NCBI RefSeq assembly: GCF_900176165.1 | Contig: NZ_FWWU01000006.1 | Coordinates: 1 to 64,000 of the forward strand | Length of the DNA: 64,000 nt | Origin: Deinococcus hopiensis KR-140 | GTDB taxonomy: Bacteria; Deinococcota; Deinococci; Deinococcales; Deinococcaceae | Direction of reading: 5' to 3' | Shown here: piece after piece, positions 52,902 to 61,185 of the stretch | Position numbering within the stretch: the stretch's first letter is position 1 | Layout: the number at the start of each line of letters is the position of its first letter | Position numbers and translations under genes: made by a program | The notes under the pieces: generated by a model | What the model was told of the DNA's origin: nothing | Database searches by the model: none | The model's input: only the letters and a program-made list of their open reading frames with translations

Positions 52902-53243
52902 ATGAATCAATGCCAGCGTCCGCACACCGCCGTCACCGGTGCCAGTATGGAAGGCCTGATCGCCGCTCGCGTCCTGCTCAGGCCGTTTGATCGCCCCCTC
53001 TTTGCGCCGGAAAGCCTGTCCCGGCACGCTGCGGTACGCCAAGGGGTCGCGCACAGGGCATGGACGGGCGTGACGGTTCGGGACCCGGAGATCCGCGTCG
53101 GTCGCCAACGCACCACCGGGGTGGGCCCGCACCACAGCGCCGGTGAGCTGGAAACGCGGCCCACATCCCCCTCCGCAACCCGGCACACGCGCTCTCACCT
53201 GGCGGCACGGCGCCGTGGCCTGTCCCTGGAAGGGGCCCAGTGA
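52902..53243 (+). pseudogene. FAD-dependent monooxygenase N-terminal relic
   Basis: ATG 52902 follows GAGGTG. HTAVTGASMEGLIAARVLLR is the FAD-binding GxxxxGL motif of the squalene-epoxidase-like monooxygenases, followed by FDRPLFAPESL and RHAAVRQGVAHRAW. After that the family pattern is lost. The remaining frame stops at 53243, overlapping the GTG of the racemase (GTGA). Confidence 0.65.
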
Positions 53244-53941
53244 AAACCATTGGACTGATCGGAGGACTCTCCTGGGAGTCCAGTGCGGAGTACTACCGCG
53301 TCATCAACGAAACGGTTCGCGGCCGGCTCGGTGGCCTCGCATCGGCCCAAAGCCTGATGTACACCGTCAACTTCGCGGAGATCGAGCGGTACCAGCACGC
53401 GGGCGAATGGGACCGGGCCACCGCGGTCATGCAAGACGCTGCGCAACGTCTGGAACGTGGTGGTGCGGACTTTCTCGTCATCTGCTCCAATACCATGCAC
53501 CGCATGGCCGGTGAGATTGAGGCCAGCGTCAGCATCCCGCTGCTGCACATTGCCGACCCCACGGCAGAGCAGATTCGCGCGCACGCCTTTACGCGCGTCG
53601 GTCTTCTGGGCACGGCCTTCACCATGGAGCAGGATTTCTACACGGGCCGGTTGCGCGAGAAGCACGGACTCGACGTGATCGTTCCGAAAAAAGCGGACCG
53701 CGCCGCCGTGCACCGGGTCATCTACGAAGAACTGGTGCAGGGCCAGGTGAAGCGGGAGTCCAAGGCCGAGTACGTCCGGATCATGCAGGCGCTGGCAGAT
53801 CGGGGAGCCCAGTGTCTGGTGCTGGGGTGTACGGAAATCATGCTCTTGGTGGGAGACCAGGACAGCCCTGTGCCCGTTTTCGATACGACGACGCTCCATG
53901 CCGCTGCGGCGGTCCAGCGGGCCCTGGACGCCTCCCCATGA
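53240..53941 (+). CDS. aspartate/glutamate racemase-family protein
   Basis: 233 aa. Starts MKTIGLIGGLSWESSAEYYR, with the two family cysteines in VICSNTMHRMAGE and VLGCTEIMLL at about residues 82 and 195. Asp/Glu racemases make D-aspartate or D-glutamate for cell wall or signalling; homologues also act on hydantoin-like substrates. GTG 53240 overlaps the stop of the monooxygenase relic, a leftover of translational coupling. No other gene of a pathway is adjacent. Confidence 0.88.
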   Translation: MKTIGLIGGLSWESSAEYYRVINETVRGRLGGLASAQSLMYTVNFAEIERYQHAGEWDRATAVMQDAAQRLERGGADFLVICSNTMHRMAGEIEASVSIPLLHIADPTAEQIRAHAFTRVGLLGTAFTMEQDFYTGRLREKHGLDVIVPKKADRAAVHRVIYEELVQGQVKRESKAEYVRIMQALADRGAQCLVLGCTEIMLLVGDQDSPVPVFDTTTLHAAAAVQRALDASP

Positions 53942-54465
53942 GGGCGTGGGGGGTCCACAGACCCGGGGACCGGCACGAACGCACCCGTTTGCGGCCCTCT
54001 TTTCAGATGCCCGGATGGGATGCGTTTCCCGTTCGAAGTAATGGACGGCGTGCCGGTCCACATGTAGCGTGGGGCCGACCATCCGCAGTACACGGGCCAC
54101 CAGGGCGTGTTGAAAGCGCAGACGTGCGCGAATCTGTGCCAGAACCTCTCCGGTCCAGAACCTCGCCCTCGGGTATTTTGAAAGGGAGTGTTGCGGTGCC
54201 GTCTGCTGCGGCCTCAAGCAACTCCAGCCTACAGCAAGCGTGGGATTTCCAGGTCAGGAGGACGAGCGGCACGCCGCTTCTCGCGCAAATCTGGCCAATT
54301 GGATGGAGTTGTGGCCGGACTGCGGCGGTTACGCCCGGCCCGGACGCGAGGAGAAGGACGGCGAAGGGTATGCCCTGCGCTCCTCCCCGGTCCAACCCAG
54401 CACAAGTGCTGGCAGCACTTCGGGTGGCGTGTGGGCAAACCAGTTTGCCGCCGTTCCCGCTTTCT
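53942..54465. other. gene-poor stretch with weak minus-strand frames
   Basis: Two minus-strand segments have protein character in different frames (VLAQIRARLRFQHALVARVL; GVPLVLLTWKSHACCRLELL). They may be one frameshifted gene, family unknown. Confidence 0.3.
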
Positions 54466-54573
54466 GAGCGCGTGTGTCCGAAGGGCGCCGTGAGGGGCGC
54501 CCTTTTCCCCACGCGCATTCATGTTCGCCCGCCGGGACCGGCCAAAAAGAGGTCCTCACCCTGACTGGTGCTC
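54466..54573 (-). repeat. repeat family A, copy 5
   Basis: Complement gives GAGCACCAGTCAGGGTGAGG, GGCCGGTCCCGGCGGGCG, GAATGCGCGTGGGG and TTCGGACACACGCGCTC; flanked by TA at 54574-54575. Confidence 0.75.
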
Positions 54574-54819
54574 TACATCACGGTGGTCAGCAAAATGCGC
54601 CGCCCTCGGCCGCGCCCGGTGGATCAACAGGAACTTTGGGCTCTTCGGCTGAGGCGGAGGGCACCCGTGCAGGACGCCCAGGCCAGGCGCCTCAGGGGCG
54701 TGACGAGCGGACCGGGGAGGTGGGGGTGTCTGTCGGCAAGGGACGCGCGGGTCTTCAGGGTGTGTAGCGTCATTCCCCGGTCCACGGTGAGGCGGGAACG
54801 CCGTGCGGCGGCGTTTCCT

Positions 54820-56915
54820 TTAGGACAACACCTTCTTCGGAAGGGAGAATCCGAATGCCGCTCCCTTGCCCACGCGGCCCTCTGCCCACACTTGCCCGCC
54901 GTGGCGCGCCACCAGGCGCTGAAACGCCCCGAACAGCTTGCCTGCATACAGGGGATCAAAGCCGACGCCCCGGTCCTTCACCAGGATCGCCCAGTCCTGC
55001 TCCCGCTCTTCCGACCAGACCCGCACTTCCGCCTGGCCTGGGCTGTACTTCACGGCGTTGTTCAGCAGATGCCCGAACACTTGCTGCAGGGTCGCCGCAT
55101 CCCCCTGAACCGTCGGCAATGGGTCAATGGTCCAGGCAACGCGGACATCCGGAAACATCAAGGTCACGTCTTTCTGCGCCTGATCAACCAAGCGTTGCAG
55201 GGAGACCGTCTGGAGGTTCAGCGTCGCCCGGCCCGCCCGTGACAGGACCAACATGGCGTCCAGCAGCGTCTCCATTCGGCCCGCAGCGTCGGTGACCACG
55301 CCAGGGTGACGCTCCGCGCGCCAGATCTCCCTGGGCCGGGTCCCGTCGGGCCAGCGTCGCGAACCAGGTGAACGCCTCGGGCTCCTGATTTGACGCCTGC
55401 AACTCTGTATTTGACCGGACCAGTTGGGCGCTGCGCTCCACACGCTCGACCACAACCGCGAGGTGTTGGGTCGCCGTGGTCAGGACGGCCTGATCCGACG
55501 CTGTCCACGACCGCGATTCGAACAGGGGCACGTTGAACAGTCCCCTCACTTCCCCGCCGACGATCAGGGGCAGCGTGGCGTGGGCCACCACGCCCTGGGT
55601 GACTTCCGGGTCAAGCGCTGGACCGACGTCTGCCTCAGCGTCATAGGCCTCCACGAAGGACGGCTCACCCGTCTGGGCGACCTGGTCGAAGCTGGGCGTC
55701 CGGCCGACCGGGAAGCCGGCGTCCATAAGCGCCTGCATTCCGGCCGATCTGACCGCTCCTGTTTGGGTGCGCAGCTGCCACCGGCCGCCCTGGGCCTCGT
55801 AGTAGGCCGCGAAGCCTGGCGGAAGAAGCGTCAGCACCAGGCCCTGATCGGGCGTGTTCAGAGCCGTGGGGTCCGTCGCGGCACCCTAATCCTCCTTCAG
55901 CTGCAGCCGGGTCTCCAACTCCTGCGTGCGGCGGTTCAGGTCGTCACGCTGCTGCGTCAACTGTTGCGCCTGGGCGGCGCGCTCCAGGGCCGGGCTCAGC
56001 CCGCGCACCACGGCCCGCACGATGGCCTGCTCCCGAGCGGACCACCGTTCGGCCGTCCGCTTGCCCACCGCGAGGATGGCGCGGACCTCGCCACCGATCA
56101 GCAGCGGAACGAGTCCAGCTGCGCCGTACCCGGCGGCTGCGGACAGGGCGTTGTCCTCGGCGTTCCAGCCCTCCGCAAAGGTGGGCGCGCCCCGGCGCAC
56201 GGCCTCGGCAAAGCTGGGCGCGTCCAGGGATATCCCCGCCTGCAGCTGCGCCACCACTTCCGGGACCACATCCCCGGACCACACCGCGCCCCTCCAGAGG
56301 GCGGCGGGGCCGGTCAAGTTCGTAGTACGCCACGCTGACATCCCTGAGGCTGACCTGCACGGCCGCCGCCCGCTGCGCGAGGCGGTGGAGACTGGTGTCC
56401 GTCCCCACAGCCTCGGTAAAGCTGACGAATGCGCCGAGCGCCGCGGCCCGCTCCTCCAGCGCCTGTGTCTGCTGACGGACCTGCTGCTCCAGGAGGTGGG
56501 CATGCTGTTCCAACTAGCCTTGCGCCGCCTCCCGGGCCTCTTCGGCCATCTTCTGCGCCGTGATGTTGCGGGAGGTGGAGAGCAGGTGGGTCATCCGTCC
56601 GTGGTCATCCCACAGCGGGGCCACGGTGACCGTCCACCATTTGGGCGTGCCCATGAAGGTCCGGGCCCTCCCCGGAAAGGTGCGGGTCTCCCCCGCACGT
56701 GCGGCGTCGAGTTGGGTGCGGTCATCGCCTTCCCAGAACGGCGTCAGGACGGCGTTGCGGCACTGCCGGAAGTCCGAAATCTCCATGGCCTGCTGACCGC
56801 CGAGCTTCATGGTAAGGAGCCGCGCGTCCAGGTCAAGCACCTTGATGCAGTCGCCATTGGCGTCAATGACGGCCTGCAGCTGTCTCAGCGTCAGCAGCGG
56901 GTTGCGGGACGTCAT
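54820..56915 (-). pseudogene. PAS/GAF histidine kinase, decayed
   Basis: Start MTSRNPLLTLRQLQAVIDAN; PAS about 5-125 (GDCIKVLDLDARLLTMKLGG, STSRNITAQKMAEEAREAAQG). An in-frame TAG at 56514-56516 follows. GAF 1 (VSFTEAVGTDTSLHRLAQRA) shifts frame near 56290. A second in-frame TAG is at 55886-55888. GAF 2 (GFAAYYEAQGGRWQLRTQTG, ATLPLIVGGEVRGLFNVPLF) follows. The H-box is destroyed (EAFTWFATLARRDPA), and another frame break near 55400 leads into the kinase core (LLNNAVKYSPG, KDRGVGFDPLYAGKLFGAFQ) with the G2 box deleted. Clearly non-functional as a kinase. Confidence 0.8.
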
Positions 56916-57750
56916 CTGCGGTGGAAGAGAAAGTGAGAGGACCGGGACATCCTCCTCAGCATCGTGCTGATCCGCAACCGGCCCTGGCCTCTCCCAGATC
57001 TCCGTCGGGACGCCGCCCGCAGGGCACCAGCCGGCGGGTTTTACCGACGGGCTGAACTTGAAAGGTGAGGAACCCACCCTCCGCGAAGGGGCGGCCCGCC
57101 GCGGCTCCGCGGCACACCCGGCGGAAGTTGTGGGTAGGATCGGCCGGATCTGTCCGCCGTCATTTTCTACCGGCGCCGTCGCCTGGGAAAACGCCCTCGC
57201 CTCCGCGTGGCGAGACCGACATAAAGGCGGTGAGTCAGGAAGCGTGCGCCGAACTGGCGCTGGAGACGGGAGGTCGCGCGGACGCCTGGGCCGCTGGTGC
57301 GCGGAGACCGACAGCGGCGTTGTGGGGGTAAAAACTGTTTACGGCCCTATGCTCCACTGAAGCCGAATGACCTCGCGTGAGCGGGACGCGCCAATCGAGG
57401 CGTGGTCGTGTTCGCGCTGAGGCGCCGCCGCGAGGGTGGGCAGCCAAGGGTGCTTGGCAGCTCAGGAGCCCAAAGAGAAGACCGCTTAAGCGGGTGGCAG
57501 GGAAAAAGTGCGTCGCAACTGCTTTGCTGGCCTGACGATGAACTTTCCCGCCACGCCCCCGAACTCCTCCTCACCCCTGTATTCCTGGAGGGCACTGCCC
57601 ATACAGGGTTTCCTCCAGGGCACACGCGGCGTTCTTCCTGGGCGTGGCCAATGCTTCAACTTCTCCCCGCCGTATTCCGGGGAGGGACACACCTGTGGGG
57701 ACGCCCAGTCGTCACTCCAGGTCCGGAATGCGACTACCTTCAGGAGCGGT
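56916..57750. other. gene-free stretch
   Basis: No convincing gene. Contains several short G/C palindromic bits (ATTCCGGGGAGGG-like) but no clear repeat family. Confidence 0.35.
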
Positions 57751-57972
57751 ATGAGCAAAAAGACACCGACGGCAGAGCAGGTCGCGGCAGCCATCTTTCA
57801 GGCGCAGGGGAGGTTCGACGTTCCAAAACCCTGTGGCGAGGCCTCGTTCCTCGATTTTGTCAACGATGTTGGGGTGGAGGTGGCGCGAAGCAACTTCGAA
57901 AAGATCATGGGCATGCTCAGTTGGGGAAAGTCACTTGAGGAAGTCACCAGGAAACTGAAGGAAGGCCAATGA
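57751..57972 (+). CDS. small hypothetical protein (73 aa)
   Basis: AGGAG five bases before ATG 57751. MSKKTPTAEQVAAAIFQAQG, then FLDFVNDVGVEVARSNFEKI and SLEEVTRKLKEGQ: an acidic, all-helical protein, reminiscent of small DNA- or protein-binding helical bundles. Family not recognised. Confidence 0.65.
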   Translation: MSKKTPTAEQVAAAIFQAQGRFDVPKPCGEASFLDFVNDVGVEVARSNFEKIMGMLSWGKSLEEVTRKLKEGQ

Positions 57973-58167
57973 CCGCGCCTCCAAGGCACACAGCGTTCTT
58001 CCCAAGCGTGGTGCACGCTTCAACCACGTGTGATTTCACCCCACGGGCGCGCGACAACCGCTTTGTGCCGTCCCGTTCCACTCCCAAATCCCTCAGTCAC
58101 CGCAGCGCCCCCCAGCCACCGGTGCGCGGGCGGTGCCTCGCCCGTTGCCGCCACGCCTCGCCGTTGA
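57973..58167. other. short intergenic stretch
   Basis: Holds nothing recognisable; upstream of repeat A copy 6 and the amylase promoter region. Confidence 0.3.
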
Positions 58168-58245
58168 GAGCATGGGTCAAAGTGCGGACTTCTTGTTGAC
58201 CGAGCCCGGCGGGCGAGCTGAATGCGCATGGGGAGAATGGGGCCT
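58168..58245 (+). repeat. repeat family A, copy 6 (partial)
   Basis: GAGCATGGGTCAAAGTGCGG, TTGACCGAGCCCGGCGGG and GAATGCGCATGGGGAGAATG, then the match ends. Confidence 0.65.
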
Positions 58246-58454
58246 GCCGAGGACCGTACTGGCCGTACACGCCGGGTAAGCTGCTGGCTCCCCCCCTCCG
58301 GCACGACCGCATACCGCTCCTGAATCCGGTGGGTGCAGGGGCAGGAGGGGGGGCCTCTTTCCGCGCTTGCCCTGTGCAGAAGTGTGGCCCACGGGGCCTC
58401 CCGGTTTCCCTTCTAATGCGCGTACTCACATTGAAGCGCTTCCAGGAGGACACC

Positions 58455-60440
58455 ATGTCGCCGATTGCTCCCTTTACCGCCCGGTTCTTTCTCGGTCTGG
58501 CCCTCTCGGTCTCCACGATGGCGCAGGCCGGGAAGGTCACCCTCACCGTCACCCGCCTTCCTGCAGGCACCCCCGCCGACGCCCGGCTCACGCTGGGGGC
58601 CAACGTCAACGGCTGGAACCCGGCCGACCCCCACAGCATCCTGAAGAAAAACGCGGACGGCACCTTCAGCGTGAACCTCGACGTGCCCGACGGGAGCGTC
58701 CTGGAGTACAAGGTGACCCGGGGTGCCTGGAGCAGCGTGGAGAAGAACGCCGACGGCTCTGAAATGGCCAACCGCACGCTGAAGGTCCAGGGCGACGCCA
58801 CCGTAAAGCTTGAGGTGGCGCGCTGGGCTGACGCGGGAACGGCGGCGGGTACAGGGACGGCGGGCACGGTGACGGTGCCCACCCCCGGTCCGGTGGACGC
58901 GCCCAGGGTGCAGATGTTGCCCCGCGCGCCTGTCGCCGCCGCCAATGCCTGGTGGGCGAACGCCGCGGTTTATCAGGTGTTCGTCCGGAGCTTTCAGGAC
59001 AGCAATGGGGACGGGGTGGGGGATTTCCGGGGGCTGACCTCCCGCCTCGACTACCTCAAGGACCTGGGCGTCAACACCCTGTGGCTGATGCCCATCTACC
59101 CGTCGCCGTCGTACCACGGCTACGACGTGACCGACTACGAGAATGTGCATCCGGACTACGGGACCCTGGCCGACTTCGACGCGTTCGTGAAGTCGGCCCA
59201 CACCCGGGGAATGCGGGTGCTGCTCGACTGGGTGCCCAACCACACCTCACGTGCGCATCCCTGGTTCCAGGCGGCCCTGGACCCCAAAAGCCCCAAGCGC
59301 GACTGGTACCTCTGGCGGTCCCAGAACCCGGGGTGGGGGCCGCCCTGGGGCGGAATGGGCAACGTCTGGCACCGCTCGGGCGACGCCTACTACTACGGGG
59401 CCTTCTGGGAAGGGATGCCGGACCTGAACTGGCGGAACCCGCAGGTGAAGGCCGCCGTGAACGGCGCGGCGGCCTTCTGGCTGAAGCGGGGCGTCGACGG
59501 CTTCCGGGTGGACGCGATTCGCTACGTGGTCGAGGGTAAAAACGGCAATACGCCCGACAACCCGGACAACCTCGCCTGGGTGCGGGACTTCGAGACCTTC
59601 GTAAAGGGCCTCAGGAAGGACGCGGCGGTGGTGGGCGAGGCCTGGACGGGCGCCCCGAACGTGGCCAAATACCTGCTGGGCGGCGCGGGTGAGGACCTGG
59701 CCTTCGACTTCGACCTCCGCGACGCCCTGCTCAGCGCAGTGGGGGGCCGCAGTGCGGCCCCCCTGCAGGCCGCCCTCGATCAGGTCACGGCCCTGTACCC
59801 AAAAGGCAGCGTGGACGCGATTTTCACCACCAACCACGACCTCGTGCGCCCCGAGTACGGGGGCCTGGCCCAGGCAAAGGTGGCGGCCAGCCTGCTGCTG
59901 ACCCTGCCCGGCACGCCCTTTCTGTATTACGGCGAGGAGATCGGGCTGCCCAACGGCCCCGGAGGCGCAGACGAGCAGAAGCGGACGCCCATGCGCTGGA
60001 ACCCTGGCGTGGGGGCAGGCTTTACGAGCGGCCAGCCCTGGTACGCCTTCAGCACCGACGCCCCGTCGGTGACCGTCGAGGCGCAGCGCAAAGACCCCAC
60101 GTCCCTGCTCAACCACGACCGCCGCCTGCTGGCGCTGCGGGCGCAACATCCGGCGTTGCGCGTGGGCGGCTACGTGCCCCTGCTCGCCCAGGACGGCGTG
60201 CTCGCCTATGCCCGGTACCAGGGGCAAGACGTGGTGGTGGTGGCCGTGAACCTCGGGGCCACGGCCGCGCCCGTCAAGCTGGACCTGACCCGGGTTCCGG
60301 TGGCCCTGCGGGGACCGGTCACCGACGCCTGGAGCGGCCGGCGCCTGACGGATGTGGGCGCGGGAAACGCGGGCCACTACGACGCCGGGACGCTTGACCC
60401 AGACGGGTTGGCGGTGCTGAGCCTCCGCGCCGCGCCCTGA
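58455..60440 (+). CDS. secreted GH13 alpha-amylase-family enzyme
   Basis: 661 aa. AGGAGG before ATG 58455; signal peptide MSPIAPFTARFFLGLALSVS with cleavage after QA. A CBM20/E-set-like N-terminal domain lies at about 26-128 (GWNPADPHSILKKNADGTFS). Catalytic (beta/alpha)8 domain about 165-580: YQVFVRSFQDSNGDGVGDF, LLDWVPNHTS, GFRVDAIRY (nucleophile Asp353), VVGEAW (Glu395), FTTNHDLVRP (Asp462 with neighbouring His). C-terminal beta domain follows. It degrades starch- or glycogen-like glucans outside the cell; a trehalose synthase-like branch is a less likely alternative because of the secretion signal. Confidence 0.92.
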   Translation: MSPIAPFTARFFLGLALSVSTMAQAGKVTLTVTRLPAGTPADARLTLGANVNGWNPADPHSILKKNADGTFSVNLDVPDGSVLEYKVTRGAWSSVEKNADGSEMANRTLKVQGDATVKLEVARWADAGTAAGTGTAGTVTVPTPGPVDAPRVQMLPRAPVAAANAWWANAAVYQVFVRSFQDSNGDGVGDFRGLTSRLDYLKDLGVNTLWLMPIYPSPSYHGYDVTDYENVHPDYGTLADFDAFVKSAHTRGMRVLLDWVPNHTSRAHPWFQAALDPKSPKRDWYLWRSQNPGWGPPWGGMGNVWHRSGDAYYYGAFWEGMPDLNWRNPQVKAAVNGAAAFWLKRGVDGFRVDAIRYVVEGKNGNTPDNPDNLAWVRDFETFVKGLRKDAAVVGEAWTGAPNVAKYLLGGAGEDLAFDFDLRDALLSAVGGRSAAPLQAALDQVTALYPKGSVDAIFTTNHDLVRPEYGGLAQAKVAASLLLTLPGTPFLYYGEEIGLPNGPGGADEQKRTPMRWNPGVGAGFTSGQPWYAFSTDAPSVTVEAQRKDPTSLLNHDRRLLALRAQHPALRVGGYVPLLAQDGVLAYARYQGQDVVVVAVNLGATAAPVKLDLTRVPVALRGPVTDAWSGRRLTDVGAGNAGHYDAGTLDPDGLAVLSLRAAP

Positions 60441-60544
60441 CACGGCTGTCCCGCGCCTGTTCGCCGCTGGCCCCCGTGGACCCGGCGGCGTTGCCGGGGG
60501 GTTGCCGGCGGCGAACTTGAGGGCGAGGTGATGGGGGTTGGCGG

Positions 60545-60780
60545 ATCATCCGCCACGCTGGTCATGGCCAGCGCTGGCAACGTCAGCCGCTCACCCGGCC
60601 GCCCCTGCAGCTCCTCGGCCCCGTTGTTCACCACGATCAGCCCAGCCGCGCCCGCCGCAAGGGCATTTGCCAGGAAGAGGACCTGACCGCGCTGCACCAC
60701 CGCCACCTGACCACTGACGTCCACTGTGCGGAAACCCTGGGGCGTCCTGCCGGTCCGTGCCGGGCCCAAGTCCCGCAAAG
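60545..60780 (-). pseudogene. protease-associated (PA) domain relic
   Basis: GFRTVDVSGQVAVVQRGQVL then FLANALAAGAAGLIVVNNGA and LTLPALAMTSVA match the PA domain found in subtilases and M28 peptidases. No catalytic domain remains on either side. Confidence 0.6.
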
Positions 60781-60849
60781 GGGAAATGGCCAGGCAGTCG
60801 GTCCTGCCTGGAGTCGACCGCTGGAGTGCAGGGCGTACCGGAGTAAAGT

Positions 60850-61010
60850 TCCGCCAGCAGGGTCACCGGCTGATCTTCACCCTGCCGCTGAACGTCCCTG
60901 CGCGGCCCAACCGCGTGTACACGGGCCTCAACGTAACGGGCACCGCCGTCTTCAACAGCGGCGCGAGCAAGCCTGTCTGTGAGCCGCTGCCGGTCCGGCC
61001 CGCAAACTGA
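60850..61010 (+). pseudogene. C-terminal fragment of a secreted-type protein
   Basis: Frame reads RQQGHRLIFTLPLNVPARPN, RVYTGLNVTGTAVFNSGASK, PVCEPLPVRPAN and stop; beta-rich, with no start or signal. Convergent with the PA relic and the next gene. Confidence 0.35.
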
Positions 61011-61185
61011 AGCGGGAGGGGCGCGGCCGCTTCCCCGAAAGGAGCCCCATAGGTCTGGCGCCTCACGTGCGAGAACACTCTCGGGAAACGGGCGCGACGA
61101 CGAGGGGCGCGGCCAACCTGCCTTCCTGGTGGAGGAGGTGGACGGCACGGTCAACGTGCATGGGGAGGCGCACCCCAGCCGGCCC

